Positions 39,131 to 51,090 are shown, numbered from the stretch's first letter. The stretch: DNA of 64,000 nucleotides from Thysanoteuthis rhombus (GCA_963457665.1 OY735209.1:63754116-63818115); one strand, 5' to 3'. Notes: generated by a model not told the origin, from the sequence alone. Translations and numbers: made by a program.

Positions 39131-39158
39131 TAGGGTTAGGGTTAGGGTTAGGGTTAGG
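39131..39158 (+). repeat. interstitial telomere repeat (TTAGGG)n
   Basis: A perfect 28-bp run of the TTAGGG register (TAGGG, three full TTAGGG units, TTAGG). It is too short and internal to be a chromosome end, and fits an interstitial telomeric site. Confidence 0.95.
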
Positions 39159-39830
39159 TAATCCAACGTGATATTAGGCAACTTTGAAACGAATGCTCTT
39201 TTTTCAGAAAACAAACTTGTTAATACCTTTGGGAATCTGAACTCCTCCCCATAGCAATTCCCTCAAACTAGTGAAAAAGTGAAGGTATGGCTACTTTTGA
39301 GACTACCTATCTTCCTGTAGGCCATTATAATTAGCTTTGAAATGACATTTGTTGACAGGTCATTAGTACCACTGAATAGCTGTATTTTCTATTTGATAGA
39401 AAAACCTACGGTGATTCTGAACGTGTTCAGCATCTCAAACGAAGTCGTCTAGGATGGGTTATTCGCTCTTTGACCCCCATCAACAGATGACTTCCTAACA
39501 TTTCAAAGGGAATGTTTTGATTCAAATTGGTTGATGGGATAAATTTGACTTTATATAAATAGCGAGGGGAAAATTCAACGAGATGAAGTCAACACGGACA
39601 ACAGAGAACGCCAATCTTGGAATAAGTGAAAGAATCTTAAAATGTATGGAGTCCTTTATACTACGAAGCAAATACCCAGACAGTGATAGCAAAGCACAGA
39701 AGCACCGTAGATGCAGATACAAAGGTAACGATGAAAGTTTCATAGACCAAGAAAACAACATACGAGGGGGAGCTACAAAGAATAAATTAAGAAAGAAAAC
39801 TGATCTATTTAGACATTTAGTAAGACCAAA
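39159..39830. other. unassigned DNA
   Basis: No gene was recognised. A plus frame (39583-39930) is hydrophilic for its first 80 codons (KSTRTTENANLGISERILKC...) before entering the microsatellite; its minus shadow is 154 codons. No family was recognised. Confidence 0.45.
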
Positions 39831-39861
<31 letters not shown>

Positions 39862-39964
39862 AATATATATATATATGACTGTCTATATATATATATATGT
39901 ATATATATATGTGTGTGTGTATGTGTGTGAATGTATATATATATATGTGTGTGTGTGTGTATGT
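39831..39964. repeat. CA/TA/TG compound microsatellite
   Basis: (CA)n, interrupted (TA)n, (TG)n, (TA)n and (TG)n in succession. The CA and TG arms are mutually complementary, so the tract can fold back. Confidence 0.96.
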
Positions 39965-41609
39965 ATTTATGAAAGAAAGATAACATTCACCACAGAGATG
40001 ACTGATATAACGACATCAAAGACTACACTGGGTTGCAGGATAAATGTTCAGTACAAATAGTGGTGAACATGAAAAAGTGGATGTTTACTCTGCCGATAGA
40101 CTCAGAAACTGAGGAAAAGCAGGAGATGTACAATCTAAAATTATCATCTGATGATTGCAGTTTGAGAACCGACAGAAATCTTTTACACAATATCCAGAAA
40201 ATAGTCTGGGTTAAGTAAGAACCGTTAATTGAAGACCAACAATAATTGGTACTGATGAAAGAATATTCTATGTAGATTAGGATAAATGGATCGATGTTTT
40301 TAGGCTTTTTTAGGGCGAATTTTAAAAGCGTTAGAAAACAACAGGACTAGAGAATTCAAAAAAAGAAATGCACTGCTTTTGATAGCTACTGCAACCAAAG
40401 CCACTTCTTCTCTGCTTATAAGATTTTAAACAAGGCCAACATGCTCAGATTCAGCACGAACTACACAGGACAATATCTTCCTTTGATCAGTAATCTAATG
40501 ACCAAAGCCTCAAAGACTTGGAAACTGAAGAAAAATAAGTATCAATCTTTGACCGACTTTATATCTTATGTATGTCATGCGCTTAATGTCGAATCACTGT
40601 AGCCCCGCTAATGGCCGCCCCGACAAACCACCTGAGCGGACTTTATTTTTCTTTCATTTGCTCATCCGTGTTTATTTGTGTTTCTAGGCGCTTGTAGTCA
40701 CATTTTCAGGGGGCACAATCTAGGAGTTCTGCATAGGTACGCTACTAAGCTCCACCTTGAAATTTTCCTTTTTATGCTATTTTTTTGAATTTTTAATTTT
40801 TTTTTACTTGAGTGCCTTTTGGGGTTTCTACGGTCGTTTTGGACCAACAATGCCCAAAATCTTGTGGTGGTGGTGTTTTTTTAAAAAAATGAAATTAGAA
40901 AAAAAAAGATTTTGAGAAATAATGATTTCAGATTGCTTTCTAGATAATTGATCATGGTACACGTGCAAGCTATGCAGATTCATATATGCGACCTACAGTG
41001 ATCTATGTCACTAGTCAAGTCTCTAGAGAATATTTTCCGGAGAGATCCTACTGAATTTGCTCGGGTGGAAGAGTCCATTATTTCGAATTGAGAAAACAGT
41101 ATATATCTATCAGCATAAGTGTTATCTTTAAGTGGCATAATCAATTGTTACAGCCTAAAAGAATTGTTAATATAAATAGATTTCCAGGATTGAACCAACT
41201 CTGATACATTCGTAAATCTCTGAAATGTTGGAACTCTTTCCCCAATAGCGTGCAAGACTTGCTTCAATAACCATCACTCTACAGCAGTTGCTCTGTTCTA
41301 TCTTTGGAAAACCGACGATTGTTTTTTTGCTTTTTCTCTGTCCATAACTACGATCTGCAAAAAAAAAAAAGACAAACAAAACAAAAATGCTTGTATTGCT
41401 TTCTCAGATTGTCGATCGTATCGGAGTGTCATTTGTAAAAACAATAAGGGCAGGGCTGCGTAAAGGCTACCATCTTGGTAGACGCAAGTTCGAGACTCAC
41501 ACAACATTCATTTCTCTATTTATTTAGTCCACGACTTTTCGAATCACTACTTATCTAACAATGGTCCCTGTCAGAGTACAGTTTCTCCTCAAACACTCTA
41601 TTTCTTTAT
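39965..41609. other. unassigned DNA
   Basis: No gene was recognised. A 61-codon plus frame at 40033-40218 contains an ATG followed by KKWMFTLPIDSETEEKQEM and may be old coding sequence of unknown family. A short patch richer in G+C lies at 40600-40640. T-rich and A-rich runs are common at 40780-40920. Confidence 0.45.
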
Positions 41610-41616
41610 ACACACT

Positions 41617-41697
<81 letters not shown>

Positions 41698-41715
41698 ACA
41701 CACACACACACACAT
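41610..41715. repeat. CA/TA/GA/CA compound microsatellite
   Basis: (CA)n to 41640, (TA)n to 41660, (GA)n to 41694, then (CA)n to 41715. Confidence 0.97.
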
Positions 41716-42231
41716 TATCTTCTCGATTAAAATTATTTCTTTCTATTTTGCTATATCGGCATTAGGAATAGGATATAAATATACAGTGCCATAAAATACT
41801 GTAGATGAAAGTAAGATCTTTTTTCTGACCAAGCCTTAGTTGTCCGCTCAGGTAAAGCAATGATCAAGACGTTTGTCTAAAACTCAGAGAGTCTTGACTT
41901 AGTATTCCCATTGTGAGCCTAGTGTGCAAATCTCTTCATGAAGACTAATTTCACCTGCACCCGGCATTTAATTGGGTACATCCCAAGGTGTGTCATTAGA
42001 ATAGAGTAATCTGTTTGGTACTACTTGCATCTTGCCAAAGGGTTCTAATAAAAAAATATCATAGTTATAAAGTCTTAGTCTCTACCAAACTCAATACCCG
42101 CAGGGATTCCCCGGACTTGAGACTTAATGCTTTACCTTACGCATAAATTCGTCGCAAAATTCCTATAATACAAGAGATGAAAGAAATACTTTGTTCATAT
42201 AGTTGTTTCTTTCACAAAACCAACCAAGACG

Positions 42232-42239
<8 letters not shown>
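41716..42239. other. unassigned; short inverted words
   Basis: AGGTAAAGCA near 41851 recurs in inverse orientation as TGCTTTACCT near 42129, which may mark the ends of an unrecognised repeat of about 290 bp. No coding sequence was recognised. Confidence 0.4.

Positions 42240-42307
<68 letters not shown>
42240..42307. repeat. (TA)n tract
   Basis: Uninterrupted TA dinucleotides. Confidence 0.97.
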
Positions 42308-42308
<1 letters not shown>

Positions 42309-42402
42309 TAACATAAAAACAGAGATATTCTTTAAATGTACTTCATGGTTGATCCATTTTCCAGGATAAAAAATATTTTGCATTGTACTGATGAGGTTGA
42401 TA

Positions 42403-42405
<3 letters not shown>

Positions 42406-42436
<31 letters not shown>

Positions 42437-42450
42437 ACACAGACACACAC

Positions 42451-42487
<37 letters not shown>

Positions 42488-42515
42488 ATTATATATATAT
42501 GCATATATATATATA

Positions 42516-42562
<47 letters not shown>
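42406..42562. repeat. (CA)n(TA)n compound microsatellite
   Basis: CA (42406-42450) leads into a TA tract with TG and GC interruptions to 42562. Confidence 0.97.
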
Positions 42563-42567
<5 letters not shown>

Positions 42568-42734
42568 ACGTATCTGATACAATGAGATTAATGCATTTTA
42601 ACATCCTTACACAACAAAGTGACAGGATTTGCACGATATTCCTCTACTCGAAAATATAGCAACAAGACTGGATAACCAATGACCAAGATATGACTATTTC
42701 TGTTTCTGTAATACAAACTCGGCACCGTAGAAAA

Positions 42735-43400
42735 TTGATGAACAGAAATGATGACATCAATAGTCTGAGGAACTTTTGAAATGATAACGATCCTTGTCTC
42801 AATTACAGAATGTAACCCAAACAGAAAGAATGACATCAATAGTTCGAATATCTATTGGAATTATGATAACACATCTCAAGATGATATAAATATATCTGAT
42901 CAAAGCTAAAGAATGGGTCACAGAACGGATTCTGGTAATAAAACACAAAAAAGAGAAGGAAGGAAGTTAGAATAAGACACAAAAGCCCATAACGCCGGTT
43001 ATTAACGGGAAACAGAGAAGGTACAGTCTGGGAAAAGCAAAAAATAAAAAAATGTCAAGAATGAATCAGTTGGAAGTTTTCGATTGATACAACAAAGATA
43101 GGGATGTTTGTCTGGAAGATTCAAAAAAACAAATTCTTAGATATTATAAGGTATAATTGGTTCAAGTTGAGTTTTTTACTGAACGTACATCTCGGATTTT
43201 TTCCTGTCTAGACTGCCAAATGTTTTGTACATCATTCAAAATCTGACATATATAAAACCGTATTAGCCGAACACGTTGGCCGGGAGGAAGTTGTAGGTGT
43301 TTAATGCTAAATCTGACAGGAAGATATACACTACAGAAAAAAGCACGATTCAATCTTCTTACCACGTGAAACAATTATTTCAAAACACATCTGAAACTAT
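42735..43400. mobile_element. dispersed element, copy B (partner at 21190-21960)
   Basis: Same orientation and block order as copy A, with about 1.8 units of the 79-bp repeat, the arm with GATACAACAAAGATAG, and the 72-bp near-identical block at 43206-43277. The minus-strand frame 43374-43162 (70 codons, no ATG at the start) aligns with copy A without gaps over 60 codons. Divergence outside the conserved block is considerable, so the copies are old. Confidence 0.7.
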
Positions 43401-43719
43401 TTTTTAAGCTATCGATATGAATAATATATCCTTATATCATTTAGTCCAATGTTATCCTTTTGTTTACTCAGTCGATTCTTCAAACAGAAATCAGATCGAC
43501 AGTCGTTCCAATGTTTCAAATTTGAGACTTGAAATCAGAATTGTACTAACTGAACCTCGTTCATTACCTGTGTCCAGAAATCAATCATACACCTGTTTGA
43601 TTTTATATCAGGTCTAACATTTTCCAAGCTCGGGTAGTATGATGGTCAGCACACGCAAAAGGTCATAGTTCTGATTACCGATACAAGCGGAAAGTGTTGA
43701 AAATAGTTGATTGGACAAA

Positions 43720-43995
43720 ATGGCAGAGAAAGCAACCGGTCTGGGTGAAAAACGACTCTTATTCCAAACACTTCGAATTCTATTGAGGCCTTTTGACGCG
43801 TTATTTGAAGTCCCTCCGGTAACCAAGCTGATATTAAACGTATCACTCTCAGCCTTCCTTTGGACCAGCGAGACCAAGAAGAGAATTCTGACGACTATGC
43901 ATGCTATACACTTGGCCCACGCGATACGCCCTGTACAAACAGTGGGGAGGCCATTCATTTATAATTTGCAATTATTTGTTCAAGAGGTTTTCTAA
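43720..43995 (+). CDS. hypothetical small ORF, 91 codons, weak
   Basis: ATG-initiated frame MAEKATGLGEKRLLFQTLRI..., richer in G+C and CpG than its surroundings. The opposite strand is open over the same interval for 114 codons (43614-43958), which is commoner for unselected GC-richer DNA than for a gene. No domain was recognised, and no intron or UTR evidence can be read. It may be a piece of an unrecognised repeat. Confidence 0.2.
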   Translation: MAEKATGLGEKRLLFQTLRILLRPFDALFEVPPVTKLILNVSLSAFLWTSETKKRILTTMHAIHLAHAIRPVQTVGRPFIYNLQLFVQEVF

Positions 43996-44277
43996 AATCA
44001 TTTCCCTAGGCTTTCCACTCTAATCTTGCTGCTTTTCATCTCGACAGTTGGCTTTGAAGCTTGAGCTGCTAGGCCTGCATGCTTAGTATTGAGGAAATAC
44101 TGGAGGCAAGTCAAACCCGTTCTCGAGTATGGCTTGCAAAGTGAAAAGATTGCTCAATAGGTTTAGAGATCAGCTCTATTATAAGATGTCAGCCGATCAT
44201 ATGATGCAACGTCTCTCAGTCAACTGACTTTCGGGTCTGTCCTTCTGGACCTTGTCAGGGTTTACTGGCTTACAGCA
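43996..44277. other. unassigned spacer
   Basis: No gene or repeat was recognised. Confidence 0.5.
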
Positions 44278-44285
44278 AACACACA

Positions 44286-44341
<56 letters not shown>
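44278..44341. repeat. (CA)n microsatellite
   Basis: CA dinucleotides with one ATAC interruption. Confidence 0.97.
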
Positions 44342-44344
<3 letters not shown>

Positions 44345-44549
44345 AAAATTCCATTGTTTCAAAAGATAGAATAGAAAACACCATATCATATATAACTACG
44401 ATGCAAGGGGTATTGCAGAAAATTGGGTATTGTAGGGATTCATAAAACTATTCAATCAATCCTTCCTCAGCTATAGATCCCCTAAATTCAATGTCAATTT
44501 TATTGGGAAATTAAGGAGTTACTGCATAAGCAAATTGAGAAAATACATG

Positions 44550-44830
44550 AACGTTTGAGGTAAAGATTTTTACATATTCTTGAGAATCGAAAAAAAAATT
44601 TCCCTGGTTTTCCCGAAAATATAACCTATTATCCACCAACGAATGGCCTATAACTTTGAAAATCCATTGAAATTCATTGAAACCTTTTGGATATATTGTG
44701 AGAGCATATAATTACGGTACTGAGAAAATAGCTCAAAGAATTCCTGAGGTCTATCCACCACCCATATTTCAACAAAATGTCATTGAAATTGATTGAGAAC
44801 TACTGAAAATATCGTGTGAGCTAACTGACA
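44550..44830 (+). repeat. about 117-bp tandem units, diverged
   Basis: CATTGAAATTCATTGA near 44665 recurs as CATTGAAATTGATTGA near 44781, with matching downstream text (GATATATTGTGAGAGC and AATATCGTGTGAGC) and upstream text (TATCCACCA before each). A third, weaker unit may start near 44550. A single monomer-like match lies at 3084-3100. Confidence 0.6.
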
Positions 44831-44904
44831 TGCAGACACGACTGAACGCATAAACATCTTTCAACATCCTCCACAGACATGAACGAGCACTTCACTCGTT
44901 AAAA

Positions 44905-45120
44905 CGGTGGTTTCCAAGATATTCTGCTGCGGAACCCTTAAACAAATTTCAAAAAAATCGAATAAGCCATATCTATGTCCAAAAGATCATGACCGCCACC
45001 TTTATTCCAATAGGACCTCAAATGAAAGAAAAACATGTTTGAGACGTATGAAAAATACTTTGAAAATTAATAACAGAAATTTGACTTCTCTGGTTTCAAA
45101 ATCGTCAGATTTGTCATATA
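44905..45120 (+). mobile_element. hAT-like element, left end
   Basis: CGGTGGTTTCCAAGATATTC followed by GCTGCGGAACCC (44905-44937) matches the usual hAT-type left end with its downstream GCGGAACCC block. The right end was not found, so the limit given is arbitrary. A 73-codon frame here is not recognisable. Confidence 0.45.
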
Positions 45121-46369
45121 AATTTTAAACGTCTATTATGGATACTTTGTCTCGTAACCTGCTAATCAGCGTGATTTTACATGTGTAGCCAGGGGCTTTG
45201 TGATCCATTGGAAGGACATATAAGTGCACAGCATGTCATTTAAGTGCATGATAATGCCAGTGGATCAATTTAATGATTCCATCCATTTTAATAATTAGTT
45301 GAATTGTTCTGTGCTGACGTAAAGGAAAATATATCGCCCATTGTGACGTTTTATATGAAAGATGATTTGTTAAAAATTTTCATTTGTCGTATTAAAAGTC
45401 CTTTTCTCCATTAATGTCTCTTTTAGAGATAAAACGTGAATCGCCCACATTGTTGCTAAGGAAAGTCACCAAAGTCGCTGCTAAGGGAAGAGGACCCTTG
45501 GGCCCCGGACATTGAACCCGCACCCTGTCGATGTGCTTTTTCTTCAACTCCCGAAATCGAAAACTGGAGAACAACTGCAATGCGAAGAAATCTGAATTGA
45601 AGAGTCCGCGCACCTCGAATGGATTACTTAGTTAAACTTTAACTAAATTCAAACTAAATTCTTGCTGTTGCTAATATCATTGATGACTTTGATTGTGACT
45701 GGGTTGGCTCAACTCGGACAAGTTCCAACAAAGTTTGCCCAAATCCTTTCTGCAGATATTTGAAGACATGATGTGGGCGGGGACTGGAGTTGGCAGGGTG
45801 AAATTTGCCAGAGTGAGCTTTAAGACCATGTCATAGTCATTTTGAAAAGATGTTATTAAAAGCAGATTAATGTTGTTGCTACTTGGACTGGAATTTCCTC
45901 TGGCAATTCCATGTAATATCGAAAAATTGAATTCGCATATTTGATGCAACGTCCAGTCTGTTTGAATATTTAGTTTTTTGTGCTAAGATATCTACAAAAG
46001 CTTGATTCACACAATATGTTGCCACAAAATTGGAATAGCCTGTTTATATAAGTCCATCTATTCGTCGAATTGATAGCATTAATAGCATCAGAGAATTGTT
46101 ACCGCAACACCCTCTAACTAAGCTTTTTAAGGAATATCTGAGGTAAATTTCAATTAGATTTTTTATTATCGACTAACAGAAATCTTGTTGGCTTTTCTTT
46201 ATTTTTAAATGGATTCTGTAACCAATAATAATCTTTGCTCTCCAAATCCGGAAAGACAATTCATCTCTTGGATCCCTAGAATTATTTCGCAGTAGAAATG
46301 ATTTGCTGGTCAATTTTCTTAACTGGTACTCCTTTTTGAGGCAGCTCAACTGATAATCATCCTTTTGTT
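45121..46369. other. unassigned DNA
   Basis: A B-box-like GGGTTCAATGTCC on the minus strand near 45520 lacks a convincing A box. The minus frames (73 and 90 codons) have no recognisable domain. Confidence 0.45.
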
Positions 46370-46700
46370 CCCGTTCCCTGGCAGAGACTTGCCCACCGAA
46401 TGGGCCAGAGATGGTGTGTGTCAAAGACTGGGTCCACCAGTGCAATGCGTCAGACAATGAGGTTATACTAAGGCTGTGCATTCCTACACACATTGGGATC
46501 CATTGGATTTGTCCTTGGGCTCTTCTGCTATTACTCAGCCGAGCTGCAGGGGATACAGCGCCCCGGGGCAGCACTGTTCCATTGCACTTAACGGATTGTC
46601 CTAACGCTTTCTTGGCGGCAGTCGGTTTGGTTGCTTAGCAAACCAAAGCTGCGTCGTCTGGAGCTATTTTTCCAGGGTGTTTCCTATTTTCCCCACGTAA
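46370..46700. other. locally GC-richer patch, both strands open
   Basis: Higher G+C than almost anywhere else in the window, with blocks such as GCGCCCCGGGGC. The minus frame spans 46574-46173 (133 codons from GTG; 106 from the first ATG at 46493) and a plus frame 46411-46638 (75 codons). No domain was recognised. It could be an unrecognised SINE, an exon or a promoter-proximal region; the sequence alone does not decide. Confidence 0.35.
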
Positions 46701-46748
46701 AGCCCTGACCTTGTGTCACATTTTGCTCTGGTGGGAGAGTAAATAGCA

Positions 46749-46758
46749 CGCACATACA

Positions 46759-46813
<55 letters not shown>

Positions 46814-46818
46814 GTATA

Positions 46819-46862
<44 letters not shown>

Positions 46863-46890
46863 CGTGTGTGTGTGTGTGTGTGTGTATGTT
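46749..46890. repeat. (CA)n(TA)n(TG)n self-complementary microsatellite
   Basis: CA (46749-46803), TA with TG interruptions (46804-46862), then TG (46864-46890). The outer CA and TG arms are complementary, giving a potential long hairpin. Confidence 0.97.
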
Positions 46891-47409
46891 TGTGTTCGTG
46901 GTATATTCAAAATCGACAACTTCATATCTTTAGACATCATATTCTATAAAAAGTGTTTTAGATGTTTTTGTTGACAAAATTGTTTAAATCTTTTCAATTT
47001 TCTTTCAAAATTGTTTCATTGAATCAATTAGCTGTCAAACTGATACTATTGCAAGCGGTGTGTTTTTCAAATTTAATTCTAGATACTCTCGCGGCTAAAA
47101 AAACAAAACAATTTATTCAAACAATTATATATCAACTCATATGTTAAGGCTGATCTCTGATTTTATCACAGTTACCTACCCAGCATGTTTTCAGTATAAT
47201 ATCATCAAAAAATAATTTGAAGGTAGATCGTGAATAAGTTTACTACTACTTCCTTTGCATTGAGCTATATATAAGATGATTTTTATTCAATTTTAACTGA
47301 CAATGAAATCGGAAGTTTCTCAAAATTGTATTATAAATCTATTTCCCATCAAATAGATATTATTGGTATCATTTGTTATTCAATTTTATTACTATAAGTA
47401 AATGTTATA
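46891..47409. other. unassigned AT-rich DNA
   Basis: A 61-codon frame at 46962-47147 has no recognisable domain. Confidence 0.5.
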
Positions 47410-47495
47410 TGCCTCCACGACGTAGACGATAGAGAGGTATGGTGAATCCTAGGGAAGGTCTATGCCAAACAACAGACATTAAGACTGACGATGAA
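47410..47495 (+). mobile_element. RTE-type LINE 3' stub
   Basis: GACGTAGACGATAGAGAGGT, then GGGAAGGTCTATGCCAAACA and AAGACTGACGATGAA match the last 85 bases of the copy at 9791-11150 in the same order. This is a short, strongly truncated insertion. Confidence 0.7.
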
Positions 47496-48287
47496 ATATT
47501 ATATCTGACGTTTGTCTTACTATATCATTCCGTAATTTTAACATAATTTCCATCTTACAGATATTGTGTTGTACGCACCAAACCTTGTGATATTGTCGAA
47601 ATAGAACAACGTCAAGCGGACTCAGCACCCAGATTTATGACTATTTAATACTGTAAAAATAACCAGGGGATTATCTTAGACTAAGTCATACCGAATCTTG
47701 AAGAATTATAGTCAACGACTCTCTGCCACAGAGTAGGCTTCAAGTAGTTGTCGGACCAGGGTTAAAGCAACAAACAACCTTATTTGAAACTATAGCAGTG
47801 AATAAGATGAGCATTCAGGTCGCCTCTTACTACTCCTGACCAGCCAGCCAGCCAGCTAGCCAGCCAGCCAGCCGTCATAATTTGCGTTGAATTGCCACCT
47901 GATACGAATCAGTATCGATGCCTTGGTAATCATAGGCTATTTTTGCACTTGAAGGAGTACCTGCTAATTTTAACGGTCAGTCTTCAAGCCGAAATAAAAC
48001 TTTCAGGATTTGAATGTCTTTCCAATTTTGACACTCAGCCCAACACAGTCATCTTTTAGCAAATATGATTATGTAAATTCTGTAAATATCTCTAAAGATC
48101 TTGGACTTTTCTTGTTTATATATGTATATATGCATCAGGGATGGATATGTGATCCGACAGAATTATCATAAATTGCGTTATACTATATTGAAACTCTTAT
48201 TTAAAATGATCTCCTATCATTACACGGTTAATATGCCACTTGGCCGAGACAACGTATGTAGAATAGATAATTGAAGAAAATGGGACT
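47496..48287. other. unassigned; (CAGC)n repeat
   Basis: A tetranucleotide repeat CCAG/CAGC with one CTAG variant lies at 47839-47873. The rest is unrecognised. Confidence 0.55.
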
Positions 48288-48364
48288 GCTGCAGGAATCA
48301 AATTTGTGACCACTAGGTAGACGTTTCAATGTAGTGTTGCACTCACCATTGAGCTGAACAGCTG
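48288..48364 (-). repeat. tRNA-like SINE head
   Basis: On the minus strand CAGCTCAATGGTGAGTGC (48356-48339) resembles an A box, and TTTGATTCCTGC (48302-48291) a B box, at tRNA spacing (about 77 bases in all). Arms are degenerate, so a functional tRNA is unlikely. The downstream body was not delimited. Confidence 0.5.
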
Positions 48365-49762
48365 CCGGCATTATCATAATAGCTATGATTTCAACAGCTC
48401 TTTGGCCATAACGACCCTGAAAGGGGCTGCCGGCTGTTCTAGGATCAAAACTTAATTTTCAAACCGATGTAAAGAACAAGTGCGTCTGTCTGTCAATCAC
48501 AGATTTCTGTCTGTTTGTCTTGGACCTTTTTGATGAATAAAAGTTTCGCGTTGAAAAGAGTTGAAGAAAAGGATTAGTTCTGTATATGGAATCTCAACAC
48601 ACGGACTTCAAAGAGGGTCAAATAAGTAAGAGTCAAGAATGATACGTAAAAGGATAGAGATATTTGCTAAAGGTTAACAGCTGAACTCGGTCGGCCAAGA
48701 AGGTAAAGAAGACCAAAAAAAGAGGGTTTTGAACTCACTTTTGAGTGTCTATGGATGAAAGATTTGGCTGGGTATTGGGGATGGTTTCTCCAGCAATTCG
48801 TTTAAACTTTTCTTCCCTCAGATACTACTGGGCTTTACATTTCCACCCATAGATATACCGCTAGCATACCAATGGATATTTCACTTGTCAGTATCGAAAA
48901 CAACACTTCCGTTTTTTCGGCTAGAAAGAATCAGTTGGCTGTTATAGGGTTAAAACTCTTTTAAAGTATTATAATAATGTTTACTTAACTGACAAATTAT
49001 ACCTTATGTAGTCTATGAGAGTTGTTGTCAAACTAACTGTGTGGCAACACTCCAAGATATGTATTTGATTTACAAAGTACGCAAACAGAAACAAAATAAA
49101 ATTAAACCAAAAGGTTTTAGTAAACAATGAACGAAGTATTTTATATCATCATTGAATCCCTAGTGTCCCCTTTCATTCATTGGTATAAAAGCTCAGTTCT
49201 CTTAGAATCTGGTGATAACACAAGTCTGTGACTGGAAGTGGACACACGTGTAGCGGATGATGAGAGAGATTCAGCACCAGAGTTGGAAGATAATTGCGGC
49301 TTTCAATCTGTGAATAGAAACTCTGTAGATGCTTGTCTGTTGAACAGGATTATCGAAAGATGATGATCTTTGAAAATATTCCATAAATCTAGATATATAG
49401 AAATGATTTGGAAAATGGACTGAAGGAATGAAACGTGTGCAAAGAGAAATCCACTTTCACGCACCCCAACCAGAATAACCTTGGAACTGTTATTCAGAAA
49501 CGATGGAGACGTTTGTTGAAAGTGTTCAGGAAAATCGATATCAATCGTAATTTCCTTTTATCCTGACTGTCACAAACACAAAAAAAACTTCGACCTCAAG
49601 TATCATCAGGGAACAAGAGCAGAGCAAGAACTGAATGAGACACACTCAGAATTAGTGTCTTGGCGAGGAACTGAACAGTTTGACACGTCGTTTGATTAGC
49701 CGTCTGTGACCCCTAACTATTTCCTGTTGTATCCTCTCCCTCGTTCTCGAACGCCCAAGACA
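48365..49762. other. unassigned DNA
   Basis: No gene or repeat was recognised. Confidence 0.5.
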
Positions 49763-50077
49763 ATGAGAGCTGAACATCAGGTTCCTGTCAATCGCCTTGA
49801 CCCGTCGTTTCTCATTAAATCGAGCAAAACGCGGCGAGCTGTTCGTGAAAGCTCTTCGGGTCTACGCATCTTGAAATACAAGAGACGCACAAACAATCCA
49901 GACACTTTCGAGATACTGATATTATTTCCATTATTGAATACACTCACATTCACACAATTTCAGCTAATGGGAATACACAGCACTTTTGCTACTTCATTTT
50001 CTCAAGTAAACGCATCTGCAGTCTTTTTTTGTGAAAAATCTGCCAGCTCGAGCACAGTTATAAAGCGTACACGCTAA
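49763..50077 (+). CDS. hypothetical small ORF, 104 codons, weak
   Basis: The frame is open from 49706 (GTG), with the first ATG at 49763: MRAEHQVPVNRLDPSFLIKS.... The first half is basic and CpG-rich (RTRRAVRESS-like composition), unlike the local AT-rich background. The second half is hydrophobic and Ser-rich. No domain was recognised. Possible identities are an exon, a decayed element or chance. Confidence 0.2.
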   Translation: MRAEHQVPVNRLDPSFLIKSSKTRRAVRESSSGLRILKYKRRTNNPDTFEILILFPLLNTLTFTQFQLMGIHSTFATSFSQVNASAVFFCEKSASSSTVIKRTR

Positions 50078-51030
50078 GGGACCTACTTGTAAACCACAAG
50101 TAATTTTAGAAAGTACACTTACTTCCATCATAGAGCCACAACTAAGCAGACTTTTCTAATATATTTCTGATATATATTAAGCAAAATTGAGATCAGTTAT
50201 TTATTGTCCAATGTGCGATCACTATGCTCATACTTTAAAAAGATGCAAAGTCAGCTTTCCTAAATGGTATGCGTGAGACACGGTAGAGTAGGTCACAGTT
50301 AATCATTTCTGTTCGCACAATGTATATAAAATAATCGATGAATGTGAATAGAATTCTGTTTACGGAAGGTCAAAGGGGTAATAAAGTTTTGGTTGAATTA
50401 TGAGGCTCATCCATGAATTTCATTTTCACTTGAAAATATTTTCCGTTTATTATACATTTATGCATACACTTACGTCCGTCCACATGATATCTCTAGAAGT
50501 TTATAATGAATTTCGATGACATTTGGTAGAAGGGTAGGCAATTTGTTTCAGAAGACAGGATTAAATTTTAAGATTGATCTATGCAATAGCACCACCCACA
50601 CACCGTAGTTATATGCTTACGCTACGATACATAACCAGAATGGTGTCCGTCTACACGATATGTACCATCACTTACTTCAGTCTGGTCATTATTTTATTTT
50701 GTTGTATAACAGCATACAAATCAACAAAAGATATAGAGAAAGAAAATCAGGAGTTCAAATCAACCTGAAGTATAAACAGTTTCTATGCATACACAGTTGG
50801 ACCATTACCACTAGCCACTCCCTAGAGTGCCCCGAATCCTCATTAGCCAGCTTCTGGCTAGGGGAGTAGTATACGCTTAAGTAATTTTTTTGAACCGTTA
50901 CCACAATTCAAATCTCGTACCTGCTGACACCGTCATCATAGTCTCTCTGTCTGGAGAGAAAATTCAACCAGTAAGAAAGAGAGCTACTTATAAGCTGCAC
51001 GCTGGTTAGCCAGACATATCAAATCTCTCC

Positions 51031-51032
<2 letters not shown>
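50078..51032. other. unassigned DNA
   Basis: Two overlapping plus frames of 64-69 codons (50574-50869) have no recognisable domain. Confidence 0.5.

Positions 51033-51090
<58 letters not shown>

Noticed and set aside
39131..39158. True telomere or chromosome end
   Set aside because: Only 28 bp of TTAGGG register, embedded in ordinary sequence on both sides.
39522..39986. 154-codon minus-strand frame
   Set aside because: Its first third is microsatellite translation (Thr-His, Tyr-Ile). The rest is the shadow of another frame and has no recognisable domain.
41440..41510. Possible tRNA-like sequence with a GTTCGAGACTC B-box-like word
   Set aside because: No A box at the right distance and no pairing arms.
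45480..45550. B-box-like GGGTTCAATGTCC on the minus strand
   Set aside because: No convincing A box upstream; isolated matches to a short degenerate motif are common.
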